Shown here: piece by piece, positions 1 through 10,604 of the stretch
How positions within the stretch are numbered: position 1 is the first letter of the stretch
How the letters are laid out: each line of letters opens with the position of its first letter
From: Pomphorhynchus laevis
Taxonomy: Eukaryota; Acanthocephala; Palaeacanthocephala; Echinorhynchida; Pomphorhynchidae
Reading direction: 5' to 3'
Length of the DNA stretch: 64,000 bases
NCBI GenBank assembly: GCA_012934845.2
Contig: WNNJ02002783.1
Span: 1 to 64,000, forward strand
Translations under genes and position numbers: made by a program
Notes under the pieces: model-generated
Database searches by the model: none
Told to the model about the DNA's origin: nothing
What the model saw: the letters and a program-made list of their open reading frames with translations, nothing else

Positions 1-335
1 TTTGACTAATAAATGATATACAATGTATATTATAGGGTTTCGGCCCCTATTCCTCCACCTAACATAGCAACGAGGAAAAATACATACTTATAACGTAATT
101 ACTATGAAATTCGATAAAAAATTTCCGTTTGAATTTCTAATTTCAAATTTATTTTTAATGTTTTGTTAATTTATATTTTACTACTTAATGTTTCATTGTA
201 TATGATTTTGAAAGCCAATACATATGAGAATTCTTAATGTTCATATCTAGATATATACCTTCTTTATCATTAATATTGGTTTTATTAAGAATAGTATGCC
301 TGGGTAAATTATTCATCCTTTGAATAGAAATTATT
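1..335 (-). mobile_element. Penelope-like element remnant (RT piece plus 3' tail)
   Basis: Read on the minus strand, about 335 to 230 encodes a degraded piece of the PLE reverse transcriptase seen several times in this window (ILNKTNINDKEG then YLDMNI). It is followed by an AT-rich stretch and then, at about 75 to 1, by the conserved PLE tail (GAGGAATAGGGGCCGAAAC). The piece is truncated and has no open frame of useful length. It runs off the window edge, so the 3' end is not seen. The identification rests on similarity to the longer copy at 18.3-20.1 kb. Confidence 0.7.
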
Positions 336-1050
336 AGAGATAGATACACATAGCATCAAATATACAAATTTAACGATATCTGTATTCTAATGATAAAAGC
401 AATGTCGTTATTGAACATTCATTAAGTTTGGCATCATTATCTACTAGCAAGTTTCTTTTTATTAACACGATTCATTATTGCAATCCAAAAGCCGTACTTT
501 TAAAGAATTTGTTCGATTGACCTCAATTATTAAAAGTAATAATCACGAGCACATGATGCAAACTGCAAAGCCAGTGGTCGTTTGTTGAGTCCATATGCTG
601 CTATTATAAAGAGCAACAATGTCGCGTAAATCAACAGTACTTTCTAAATGCTAAGACAGAACAGAAGCTTCTTAATGCTTCCCCGCAGAGCTGACCCAAT
701 AAAATAAAGCATCAATAGCGTTAATTAAAGATTAGTTTTGAATAGCCTACGGACATACGAGATACATGTCACTGTATAAACGTTCTTCAATAGAAAAATA
801 AACTGAACCAAAAATGTTATTTTAAAAAAGCATATTTTTGACATTTCAAATTACTCTCGCTAGACAATTACAGAAAAATAGGGAAAATTTTGAGCGAATA
901 ATTCGATTTGCATATCCAACAAATTAATAAATAAGACATGAATAAATAAGATAATTATTATCAATGGACAACAAAGTTAGCAGTAAGGCTCATTACAAGT
1001 TGCGTCGCAATCATAAAAAGTAAATGTAGAGGGTATTTGCTATCGTTCAT
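336..1050. other. AT-rich stretch, no feature recognised
   Basis: No ORF with recognisable content, no tRNA-like fold and no clear repeat. It separates the PLE remnant from the 3' end of the first CR1-like LINE. Confidence 0.5.
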
Positions 1051-1848
1051 ATGTCCTCTGACTCGATCTTCGTCTTCAATAGGGAATCTTCCAGATTTCG
1101 TTTAAAAGAAGCCAGATTCGAGGATGCAACTGTTGAGTCAGTAATGTGGTTCTAAGTATTAACGATTTGCTGAAAGTATAGGGACGTTCGTTTGTAGCGT
1201 AATCCTTGTGTTTTTAGCGTGAACTGATTACCACGAAGTGAGGTTATATCACGCGTATGGATTATCAATCTGAGTGGATGGTGATTGTCGTGTAAAATCT
1301 GCCATGCTAGGCACAGGTCCGCCTTGTCGCCCTGGTATCGAAGTGATCTCATTCCTAAACGGGAGAGCCTATCCTGATATTCCATTTGTCTAACCGCTTT
1401 TAACATTTGAGTTGCTGATCGGAAGACACTCTAGATTATTGCGTTCTCGTAAGGTGATTGGGTAACAAGCCGGCGAAGCATATAGGAGGATGCTCAAAAT
1501 AAGTGCTTGTGATATTGTTTTGAAGCATGAGATGTCAATATGAACAAGATCTCGGCAAATCAGGCCGATGACTCTTCTCACTTTGGAACATATAGTGTAA
1601 GTATGTAAACGTGTTGATAAGTTAGAACATACATAAACATCTAAATCCTTGTATGAGTTCGTCCTAAAAATAACACTGCTGTTTATATGATAAATATGAG
1701 CTGACTCGGCCGGACGTCTTGTTATGCAAATGTAGGCATACTTCAAATTGAATTTTAACTCGTTCAAAATCGACTAATCATTTATGGTGGTAATATCATA
1801 CTGCAAGATGTCTACATCTAAATCCAAAACTATGGGGCGCCAGATTTT

Positions 1849-2280
1849 TTAATCATCAGCATAGAGAACACACTCAGATCTAAGTTTAGGAATGAGGTCG
1901 TTAATGTATATGCTGAAAAGAATTGGACCGAAATTTGTAGGGAAGCGATCAGATAATTCGTCGTTTACCCTTACGAAGCAATGACGATCAGACAAAAATT
2001 CAATAATCCAGCGAACTAAACAGTCATCAAGGTGGATATCGCGCAGATTTTGAATTAAATTAACATAAAGGACTGTATCAAATGCCTTAGAGAATTCGAA
2101 GATGGCGTCAACCGGAATGCCAGAATCATAATATCTGATCCAGCTATCGTGTGATAACAACAAATTCGTTAGCGTTGAATGACCTTTCCGAAAACCATGT
2201 TCAGGGGCGAAGATATGGTTCGTTTCTAGGTGAGTGTTGACTTTTCGCATGTTTGCGTTCCAGTACGCGACAACAGACAC
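1849..2280 (-). pseudogene. LINE A reverse transcriptase core fragment
   Basis: A 143-codon open stretch with RT motifs in order: EHGFRKGHST, IFEFSKAFD (catalytic Asp A), a degraded GPILFSIYINDL, and a terminal YADD. The usual VPQGxxLGP is mutated to FGPILF, with loss of the PQG element. This is part of the CR1-like copy A and is non-functional. Confidence 0.75.
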
Positions 2281-2611
2281 TTGTGAGGTTAATCGGTCTG
2301 TAGTTACCGATGTCGGAAGGAGACATTTGTATAAATATGGGGCAGATAAGAGAGCGCTTTCAGTACGAGGGGATATTTCCTAGCACGAGCGTGGCACAGA
2401 AGATATTATATAAAAGTAGGTATATGGTGTCAGCTAGGTTGCGAAGATATGCTGACGGCAATATATCTGGACCAGCACTTAATGTGCATTTTAGACGGGA
2501 AAACTCGCTGTACACTAAGTCAGGTCTAATGAAGTTATCAAGGTCATCTTGCGTCGCTGAGCCAGTGCTTGCTTGAGTTCTCGATTAAACCAACGAGTAG
2601 ATGAGCTGACG

Positions 2612-3333
2612 TCAGTTTGACGTACACTTGGGGGCGTAGCGGGTATGTAATGAATACAAGGTGTCTTTGAAAAACAGCCAGGCGGGATCAATACCCACAA
2701 TATAAGCATTAGGCCACGAAACGGTAGAAAGGAACTCCTTTATTTTGTTGTAGTCGGCTTTAAAAGGGTTGAATCTGTTAACACAGGAATTATTGATAGG
2801 GATACTAAGTCCAAGATCTATTAATAAGGTGACATGATCAGAACAACCAACTGGATCCAAGTGATTAACGCTAGTGACAATATGTCCTGGAGCAGACAAA
2901 ATCAGATCAAGAAGAGAACGAGACGTAGAAGATATTCGGGTAAATGTATTGACATGTTGAGTAAGGTATAGATCATTGATTGTGTGAAGTAACACGATTG
3001 AACCAAAGTCAGAAGGCGAATTACAACTGTATGTATTCCAATCTACTGTAGGCATGTTAAAGTCACCAACAACCAATATCGGCTTACTAGGGTCAGATAG
3101 CTGGTATATACGTTGCCGATGCTATCAGTACATAAAGTAGGTTTGCGGTAAACGACTACAAGTATCAAGGAGAATGGGCGGTATAATCTGATCGCTAAAA
3201 GTTCGTTTGAAGTTAGGGGGTCGTTAAAAGTTTCTAGGACACGGAACTTTATTGTATCACGTATATATAGTAATATATCACCACCCTCTTTAGCTATTAT
3301 ATTGCTGCGGCACGTAACATATCCTTTTAACAA
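2612..3333 (-). pseudogene. LINE A endonuclease (APE-type) domain, frameshifted
   Basis: Two overlapping minus-strand frames (3333-3043, then 3076-2612) together give most of an exonuclease-endonuclease-phosphatase domain. The N-terminal piece has an EGGDILLYIRD block. The C-terminal piece holds GDFNMP and the SDH catalytic histidine motif. At least one frameshift separates the two halves, so no intact enzyme is made. The domain normally nicks target DNA to prime reverse transcription. Confidence 0.75.
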
Positions 3334-4840
3334 AGTTTCATTATCGGAGATAGAAGGGTTTAGCCGCGATTCCGTAAGAGCTGCAATTATCGGTTGATGG
3401 TCGTGAATCTATAATATAAAATTATCAATTTTATTAAACACACTAGAGTATAAAATTTGGTGGGATCCTTTATTTATTGTACATTTAGATGTCGAACTTT
3501 TTTGAGTTCCCGACTTGAACAAGACAATAGAGCTTCTTATGAAATTTTGGTAGACGCACTCTGTAGGCATGTGGTCGGCGTCGAAGCACGCTGGGAAGCA
3601 ATATCTACTGTGTTCAATAGGCCTTACCAACGAATGTGGAGGCGCAGCCGCACTACCTGAAAATTCTGAATTGTTAAGTTGTTTTCACCATGTGCCAGTC
3701 TTTGAGCTAGTTACAATTTCGCCATTGATATACGTGTACGATCAGCGGGGTCCAGGTCTCTAAGAATAAAGATGCCGGAACGTTTCAGGTGAAATGAATT
3801 ACGATGTATGAGTTGCACAATTTTACATGAAGTAAATACAATTTTGAGGAGGCGTGGTCGATCATTGGCGAACACAGGGGCACGACCTAGCAGGAATACA
3901 GCTCCGAGACGCATATCTCTCACAGCTTCACAAGATGATGATTCATTTAAGACAGTCGTTAGAATAGATCGGACATGGATTAAGTCATCATCAAGTCTGA
4001 CCTGATTATTTAGAGCATCGGACTCCTTAATATTAGCAATTAAAATGCATTTGTTTCTATCACAAGCAACATTTGAACGGGGTGCGTTTGATACAATCGT
4101 ATCACAAGGGTACGATTGTTCTTTTCGTGAGAAGAACTAATACAATCTTCCTTAACTGGTCGCGTGATATGAGATAGTTGGTTTATACGAATTGCGGGAG
4201 TTTGCGATCTATCAGATGACTGAGAAGGCAGAGTTTTGTCGTTTTTTATAGCCGTTTCAGTCATATATCTGGGCGGTCTTACTACAAAAGCCCTAACATT
4301 GTTAATTGAGACCGTCTATTCGCCAATATTCATCGGTATATTTTGATCTCTTCCGGTTATGTCATCACAAAAAATCGATTTGTTGCAAACAGTATATTCA
4401 AGAGTATCATTTGTTTGGCTTGTTAAACGAGTTGGAACATGACGTGACACTGAATCAAGATGGGCATAGGAACTATTTGGTGATGCTAGCCTGTTATCCG
4501 ATAGTAACGAGCATACTTGTCTCTGAAGTTTAAGAACGTTTGTCGGTAAAGTAGCTGCCCAAAATCCACAAATAAAATCTTTATCAAGGAAATTGACAGG
4601 TAGTTGACGTGGCACCCACACAGTGGTTCAAACAGGACATTGTGAATTAGAACATTTAATGTCAAAGTGACTACTTCCGTCTGTAGATGATATGTTTTAG
4701 GACATATCAACAGAATTGGCCTGCAAGGCTTGCTCGTATTTGGACCGACTTTCATGTTGTCTTACTAACACTCACTGTCATCATCTCGCTTAGAAGGAAA
4801 AACAGCTGCTTTACGTGGCCGACCTCTTGTCATTTGTAAT

Positions 4841-4984
4841 TTCGTACATCGTTCCTCGTTGTTTTGTGTTCCTCGTTCCTTTCGTTTTATATTGTGTTAT
4901 TTTATTGTATATGTTATTATTGAGTCTTTATCGTCCGGAATTATTATTAATGTTTCAACAGCACATAAAAGCATAACTTAATTG
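4841..4984. other. Spacer between the two CR1-like LINEs
   Basis: Short AT-rich spacer. It probably includes the 5' UTR of copy A (minus strand), with two CGTTCCTCGTT-like repeats on the plus strand near 4850-4880. No gene is seen. Confidence 0.4.
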
Positions 4985-5024
4985 GCTGGTTCACTGCAGA
5001 AAAAAAGAAAATATAATAAAAGTA

Positions 5025-5596
5025 TCACAAATACGGAAAAGCAGCTTTCCCCATGGCATCCTCCATCCGTAATTTCTTTTTGAATTCGTTGATATTGCTA
5101 CTGAACACTGTTGACTCTCCAAGCCTATTCCACAGAGATACAACTCGCCGATCAAATTGGACAGCTCGTGATTTTCTTATCCTTTCACGTCGCAGGGTTA
5201 AACCATGGCCTCGGAGGATATTGGATGAGCGCAAATGAAGACAATCTCGAAGTGGATGATCCAAATCATTAAGAATTTGCCAGACCATACTCATATCGAT
5301 GTACCGGCGGGTCCACGTGACAGTCTCAAGTCTAAGTGCTTTTAATCGATCAGGGTACGACAAAAATTATTGAGTGCAATGAAAGTGCGTCGAAGTTGAC
5401 CGATTATCCCAAACGCATTTGAACAAGCATGTTCAGTATGTGTGACGGTACTCAAATCACTGTTTATCCACACTCCCAAGTCCTTATATTTGTTCACTCG
5501 TTCTATATCACTGCTTTGAAAGCTATAATTAACTAAAGATTGAGCATTTCCGCCACAAACACGTAAATGTTTGCATTTTGATATATTTACAATCAA
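5025..5596 (-). pseudogene. LINE B ORF2 C-terminal domain (frameshifted)
   Basis: Two minus-strand frames continue ORF2 after YADD. The first (5596-5342) has ISKCKHLRV and YKDLGVWI, the RT palm/thumb boundary blocks. The second (5363-5025) has the CR1-type tail RLKALRLETVTW, VWQILNDLDHPL and LWNRLGESTV, ending FKKKL. A stop near 5640 and a frameshift near 5350 separate them from the main ORF2 frame. Confidence 0.7.
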
Positions 5597-5644
5597 CCTA
5601 TTGAGCAGATCCCAATTTTTGACTTCATCGATATCCCGCTGCAG

Positions 5645-7411
5645 TTAAACTATATCATTGGGTGAACAAATTGCCCGCCAGATTTTCAAATCGTCTGCAT
5701 ATAAAAGCATCCGAGAATCAATAAATTCCGGGAGATCGTTGATGTAGACACTAAATAACAATGGACCCAATACTAAACCTTGAAGCACCCCTATATTACA
5801 TGGCCGCGAAGAAGAGTAAAAATTAGCTACATGCACACAATAACTACGATTGCTTAAAAACGATTCAATCCATCTAACAAGCAAAAATGGAATGCCACTT
5901 TTCTCTAGTTTATTTAGGAGGAATCTATGGTCTACTCTGTCAAATGCCTTAGAGAAATCGAAGAATATTATGTCAGTATCAATGGATAGGGCTTTATTAG
6001 CTGACCAATCAAGATGGGCTGCGAGTAGATTAGTAACTGTCGAATAACCCTTACGGAAACCATGTTGCTCAGAAGCTATTACATTATTCTCACTATAAAA
6101 CTTGACCATATAACCATGTATAATTCGCTCTAACATTCTACAACATAAGCAAGTAATACTTACTGGTCTGTAATTGTCTACTGAAGATCTATCACCCTTT
6201 TTGAAGATGGTGTGAATAATCGATTGTTTCCAATCTTTTGGAAGAGTCGTATCAATAATAGATTGTCGAAATATGTCACAAAGTGGTGTATATATTGAGT
6301 CTGATATTCGACGAAGATATATCGAAGGTAACAAATCAGCACGTTTGGAGTTTGTCTCTTTAAGACGATGCAGTTCAGCTAAAACTTTCTCAGGAGTCAT
6401 CAAATTAGCTATGTCTAAACTAGGATATGAAACACTAGCACCTCTTATCGTCTCACTGTTCTGGATAGGTTCAGAATACTCGTTTGTAGTATCTTTGTCC
6501 AAGTAAAAATGCCTTGAGAACATCTCAGCAAGGTCGTCTTCAATAACGCTATCAAAATATTGGCCAATTGTTTTATTAGCGTTCCTACTACTATTCACAA
6601 ATAGAAAGAGAGCTTTGGGATCACGTCTACAACTATGAGCTAGACCATTTTCAAATAAATAGCGTTTATGTCGTTTTAAAGAATTGAAGAAATTTCTCGC
6701 CTGTTTATAAACACCATATTCACAAAAACCACCCTTAAAGCATTTGAAACTGAAGTCACGAGCCTTCATCGCAGTAGCCAGCTCAGTATCAAGCCAACGA
6801 GCGCTTTTCCGACTAGTCTTAGACTTCAAAGGTGAGAATTTTACCATTAGAGAATAAAGCGTCACGCGAAAATGATCCCAGGCCTCGTCAACTCCGACAA
6901 CAGCCGGATAAGGCCAACTTACTCTATGCAGCTTTGATGTAATAACATCAAAGCTGCTACTGATTAATTGACTACTGATTAATTGACTACTGATTAATTG
7001 ACTACTGATTAATTGACTACTGATTAATTGACTATTTGTCGATAGGTAAAGATTAAGAAGGGAAGAACTAAAACTTGAAAAGCGAGTATGTACATCAACA
7101 AATTGAGCAAGACCACAATAAGTAAAACACTCCATAAGGTCACAAGATTCACTATCACAAGTAGGAAGAACCGTATTCGAAGTCCATTCAACATCTGGCA
7201 TATTCAGATCCCCAATTATCACAGTATCACAATCTCCTCGCGTATACAACTCTATCTCTTCAATGAGTTTCTTAGATATTGCCTTAAGAGCACGATACAC
7301 AAGACCCAGTATGATGGGTGAGCTGTTATCATACTTCACCCGGCACCACAAACTCTCAACTCTATCAATAGACGACTTACTCAAAACACGCACCTTAACT
7401 TCGTCTCTCAT
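5645..7411 (-). CDS. LINE B ORF2 fragment: endonuclease part, linker and reverse transcriptase
   Basis: A 588-codon uninterrupted frame, partial at both ends. Residues about 60-80 carry the endonuclease motif IIGDLNMPDVEW. Next comes LLNLYLSTNSQ, then five in-frame QLISS repeats (6957-7033) that sit where the SDH catalytic block should be, so the nuclease is probably dead. The RT domain spans roughly residues 340-588: IIHTIFKKGDRSSVDNYRP, EQHGFRKGYST, FFDFSKAFDRVDH, QGLVLGPLLFSVYINDLP and LLYADDLKIW. Both catalytic Asp clusters (FDFSKAFD and YADD) are intact. Upstream in another frame near 7470-7560 is the endonuclease N-terminus (VNPIIVGIT then SWL), separated by stops. Confidence 0.85.
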   Translation of the reverse strand: MRDEVKVRVLSKSSIDRVESLWCRVKYDNSSPIILGLVYRALKAISKKLIEEIELYTRGDCDTVIIGDLNMPDVEWTSNTVLPTCDSESCDLMECFTYCGLAQFVDVHTRFSSFSSSLLNLYLSTNSQLISSQLISSQLISSQLISSQLISSSFDVITSKLHRVSWPYPAVVGVDEAWDHFRVTLYSLMVKFSPLKSKTSRKSARWLDTELATAMKARDFSFKCFKGGFCEYGVYKQARNFFNSLKRHKRYLFENGLAHSCRRDPKALFLFVNSSRNANKTIGQYFDSVIEDDLAEMFSRHFYLDKDTTNEYSEPIQNSETIRGASVSYPSLDIANLMTPEKVLAELHRLKETNSKRADLLPSIYLRRISDSIYTPLCDIFRQSIIDTTLPKDWKQSIIHTIFKKGDRSSVDNYRPVSITCLCCRMLERIIHGYMVKFYSENNVIASEQHGFRKGYSTVTNLLAAHLDWSANKALSIDTDIIFFDFSKAFDRVDHRFLLNKLEKSGIPFLLVRWIESFLSNRSYCVHVANFYSSSRPCNIGVLQGLVLGPLLFSVYINDLPEFIDSRMLLYADDLKIWRAICSPNDIV

Positions 7412-7880
7412 AAAGAGAGCTACACCACCCCTACCCCCTATCCGATCATTACGGAACTAAGAATAGCCTGGGATGGATTCCTCAGCATCGGATACATCAC
7501 AATTAAGCCAAGATTATGTAATACCAACTATAATAGGATTAACAGACTCGATCCTAAACTTTAGTTCATCGATTTTCTGTAACAAGCCCCGAACATTACA
7601 ATAAAATATACTATGACTTTTATTTACACCAGTTCGAGTAGTAATATCATCTCTAGCAATCTGACATACTTCAGATCTCAAATCAGCTAGGCACTTATAT
7701 GCTATAAGACCTTGCCAAAACCCTCCACATTCACGAGAGGTGATACGTCTAGTGTGGACCAACTGATTCGAATGCGTCGCCTAACTACTTGAAAATTTTG
7801 CACACATAGATTGCTCCCACCAAGTGCAAGACGAGATGCGAGTTATTTCTTAGCTTGAGACAATTTCCCTTTAAAGAGCG

Positions 7881-8384
7881 TCAAGATCTTTCAAGAGACC
7901 AACATGGGTTACCTTTTAAACGATATGAATTCCGAAGAATTAACTCAGCATGCGACTGTTCCCTAAATACGACCTTGAGTAAACGCGGCCTATTACTAAG
8001 TGTATCACGCTTACCCTGTTGAAATAATGCAACGAGTTTAACACGTTTGGCAATATCCACATTGCAAGAACCAAGTACCTGCGTTAATATAAATCTCACA
8101 CTCTGGACGTCCTCGTTAAGACGTACTTGTGCGTTCTCAAATAAAGATTCTCTTACATTGGCCAGAATAACAGATCTACATCGATCAACGGTATGTTTCC
8201 TATTATTACCAATTTGCAATTCGAGACCGTCACGTGACACTGCGGATGGTGTATGTTGACTAATCGTTGACGCTTGTTTCTTCTTTTTGACAGTCCCATT
8301 ATCAGACATATGACCATGATTTAAAACCTGACAATATGTATATTCGTCATTAGTAACATCAGGTAAATGCACTGGAACATCCAT
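7881..8384 (-). pseudogene. LINE B ORF1-like protein fragment
   Basis: A 167-codon frame with a basic patch (VKKKKQAS) and the block RPRLLKVVFREQSHAELIL, which matches RPRLLKIVF in LINE copy A ORF1 and is typical of CR1-family ORF1 proteins (nucleic-acid binding, RNP formation). It ends abruptly before the endonuclease frame. No Cys-rich finger is visible in this copy. Confidence 0.6.
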
Positions 8385-8529
8385 GGCTACAGTCTCACCC
8401 TCTACAGTTAAAATTGTGTGTTTAAGCTGTTAGAATAAAATGTGTGTTTAAGCTGTTAAAATGTTTGTTCTGAAATGAACAAAAATAAAGATATTTTAAG
8501 ATATTTCAAATATCTTATTTAATAAAATA

Positions 8530-8945
8530 AGATATCTAATTCTGAATAAAGCCAATATTAATGATAAAGAAAGTATATATCTAGATATGAACACTAAATT
8601 AACATCAAATAAAACTACTTTTAATTTATATCGTAAAGATGACATATTTAAATTTACAAGAAACATATTTTTGCATGAGCATTCATGCATACTATGTAAT
8701 ATAAAATATAATACATTAAATAATGAAATTTTAAGAATTGCAACAATTTGTTACGAAATTGGTTTTTAAAATCATTTAAATAATTTCATAGATGCATATT
8801 TTAACCTAAGTAACTTTAAAAATAAAATCGAACAGAAATTAGTAAAATATATAAATTAACACAATAATATTAAAAATAAATTTAAAATCATTAGAGGAAA
8901 ATTTTTATGGATAGATAATAAGCTGTGTACTATAATAAGATACCT
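8530..8945 (+). mobile_element. Penelope-like element RT C-terminal remnant
   Basis: Plus-strand copy of the PLE RT C-terminus: INDKES then YLDMNTKL, LYRKDDIFKFTRNIFLHEHSC, NTLNNEILRIATIC, NNIKNKFKIIRGKFLWIDNK. Stops interrupt it (after EIGF, after KYIN). It lacks the RT catalytic core and the 3' tail found after other copies. It directly abuts the 5' side of LINE copy B. Confidence 0.8.
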
Positions 8946-9009
8946 TTTTTAAATCAACATTATTATTAATAAACTCAATTTACAAGTTACTTCTACAATA
9001 ATAAATTCT

Positions 9010-10215
9010 GTCATTTATTGGTTATTCCTCATCAGTCATGCAGATCGCCATTACTCCAGCATATAACTGCACAATGCATATTGGAACGGGGTGATCGTAA
9101 ACAAGCAGACGTTGCCGTGATATTTCAACACTTATCCGTCATTTGATCTCAGTATCACAATCTGGGTACGTGCGCTGGGAAGCCCTTGTCATTAGTGTAG
9201 CTATTGTTTGGAACATACGATTTGATCTTGAGCCGATTCCTACGGACGTTGACAAGACTAACGGTTCAAATCTTGCATGTTCTACCAATGACACCCTCTC
9301 ACTGTATTTAGCAATTTTTCGTTGCTCGTGATTTTCGAACGTCGATAACGCGGGACGAGTTGCGTATGATTGAGCGCTATTAATAAAAATGATCCGTAGT
9401 CGAAAAATGTTCGCTCAAATATGCTACCACATAGTCCCTAACATACCACATCTGGGCGAGCTTCCGGGTCTCTGGAAGTTGTGACTTTCCCGAACAACAC
9501 ATTATCCTTCACTGTCTTCAAGTATTGTATAATACCAACTCCGTGGTAAATTTTTGATAATACATCGCCCATGATGTCTCGTACCGCATTATTCCGAATC
9601 GTCGGTAGTTCATCCTTTTGTTATAACAATGAATGTGTAATATTGCCTTCTGTCCACATATACACATTGAATTGTGTAAATAACTAGATGCCAAACCATA
9701 TCGAGTGCATTTTTCGTCTGAGAATTCGTCAGAGTTTATATGATAGTTCTTTCTACGAACTGAAGTAGCAGTAAGCCACGATGATGCCTCAGCTGTGGCA
9801 GCGTTATCGATACCTTTTTTAAATGTTTGTGGTAACGCTTGCATGACATTTTCTCTTCTGTTCTTTAACGCAATATTTCGGATAGTTGATATGTTGTTCA
9901 CAACTGATCGTTGTAACTGACACAACTCCTCTCTATTCAATTCTGATGAGAGTTTCTCGCACAAAAGCTGAGAGCATGTGTATTCCAAGTTTGTATTAAA
10001 GGTGCATGATACCAATTCCACTGAAGATAAAACGAGACGTCATTATGATGAACAGTTCTTATGTGCGCTGTTGTTTTACGATTGATGGGATAATCTTGTT
10101 ATAGATTGCCTCGTTTAATTCAGACATTAAGTTGCTAATTCCGGGAACTGCTCATAAAATGTATCCATTTCCACTGTATTGAGGGAGTTGATCCAGCATA
10201 TGCAGCATGGTTATC
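9010..10215 (-). mobile_element. Degraded RT-type mobile element, C-terminal (finger and nuclease-like) region
   Basis: Minus-strand remnant. From 10150 downward: NEAIYNKIIPSIV, then a 167-codon frame (10021-9518) with ASSWLTATSV, ARYG-like KCTRYGLASS and a CICG finger. Further down in other frames (9450-9150) come FERTFFDY, NAQSYATRPALSTFENH, ERVSLVEHARFEPLVLSTS and RMFQTIATLMT. This succession matches, as far as I can judge from memory, a mobile-element protein common in sponges and cnidarians that carries an RT followed by a Cys finger and a PD-(D/E)XK-like nuclease. At least two frameshifts break it and no RT core is present. The family assignment is tentative. Confidence 0.55.
9518..10021 (-). 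pseudogene. Mobile-element protein fragment with ASxWLT and CxCG motifs
   Basis: Longest open frame (167 codons) of the degraded element at 9.0-10.2 kb. Visible blocks are LNREELCQLQRSV near residue 30, KGIDNAATAEASSWLTA in the middle, KCTRYGL, and MCICGQKAILHIHC, a probable zinc-binding finger. It is a decayed fragment and not a host gene, because the neighbouring frames continue the same family protein. Confidence 0.5.
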
Positions 10216-10384
10216 AACATTTGTTATTTCAACCAAACAATTCACTGAAAGACGCCCATAGATGAAGACGCGATTGAGCGAATATTTTTATATTCGCTCA
10301 AGATAGTAATACTATTATAATATTTTATACTATTATATGATATAATGATATGATACTATTAGAATATTTATATTCGCATAAGAT

Positions 10385-10604
10385 ACTTGCAATCACATTT
10401 CATCAGAGGAAATACATTATTAGCATGTTTTGGACCCACTTCTATCCTGAGTCAATATCAATATAGACTTCATCCATTTTGGTCAGATTTTAAAATTTCA
10501 ATTTTAACAGTGGAAGCGGGTTTAATTTTTCGACACGCTGTTATGTTGGGTCGAGGAATAGGGGCCGAAACTTGATAGCTTAGCAGTTCCTCCAGATAAC
10601 CTCT
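10385..10604 (+). repeat. PLE-tail repeat with internal insertion
   Basis: Begins with the PLE tail lead TTTCATCAGAGGAAATAC. It is interrupted after ACCCACTTCTATCCTGAGTC by about 80 bp (CTTCATCCATTTTGGTCAG and on) and resumes with TTGGGTCGAGGAATAGGGGC, CGAAACTTGATAGC and CAGTTCCTCC. A second copy with the same insertion lies at 29,803-29,960, so this is a distinct subfamily. It is not coding despite a short ORF across it. Confidence 0.65.

Larger units (their letters stand above)
1050..4840 (-). mobile_element. CR1-like LINE copy A, decayed
   Basis: Minus-strand non-LTR retrotransposon read from about 4840 down to 1050. The 5' part (4833-3710) is a broken ORF1. It starts with an AT-hook-like MTRGRPRKAA, has a Cys-rich PHD-like segment near 4560-4720, and has an RPRLLKIVF block near 3860 typical of CR1 ORF1. 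ORF2 follows with an endonuclease domain (VVGDFNMPTVDW near 3060, catalytic GCSDH near 2840), then RT fragments (NYRPINLTS near 2300, HGFRKGHST near 2180, FSKAFD near 2095, YADD at about 1855) and the C-terminal domain (RLSRLGMRSLRY near 1370). Several frameshifts and stops break it, and a stretch between endonuclease and RT appears deleted. It was presumably mobilised by target-primed reverse transcription and is now inactive. Confidence 0.85.
4985..8480 (-). mobile_element. CR1-like LINE copy B, nearly full length
   Basis: Minus-strand LINE with the same architecture as copy A but better preserved: ORF1 remnant (8384-7881), endonuclease (about 7700-6960), RT (about 6600-5645), thumb/C-terminal domain (5596-5025) and a short T-rich 3' end near 5000. 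Residual breaks are a stop in the endonuclease region near 7500-7460, and stops or shifts near 5640 and 5350. The upstream end lies near two direct copies of GTGTGTTTAAGCTGTTA at 8415-8460. CR1 affinity is inferred from the C-terminal RLKALRLETV...FKKKL pattern and YADDLKIW. Confidence 0.85.

Noticed and set aside
6950-7035. CRISPR-like array from the 15-bp repeats in LINE B
   Set aside because: Repeats are contiguous without spacers and encode QLISS in frame; the host is an animal.
5850-7321. Plus-strand ORFs over LINE B
   Set aside because: Shadows of the minus-strand endonuclease/RT frame, with no recognisable content.
10387-10575. 62-codon ORF starting at 10,387
   Set aside because: It lies across a non-coding PLE-tail repeat and its insertion.
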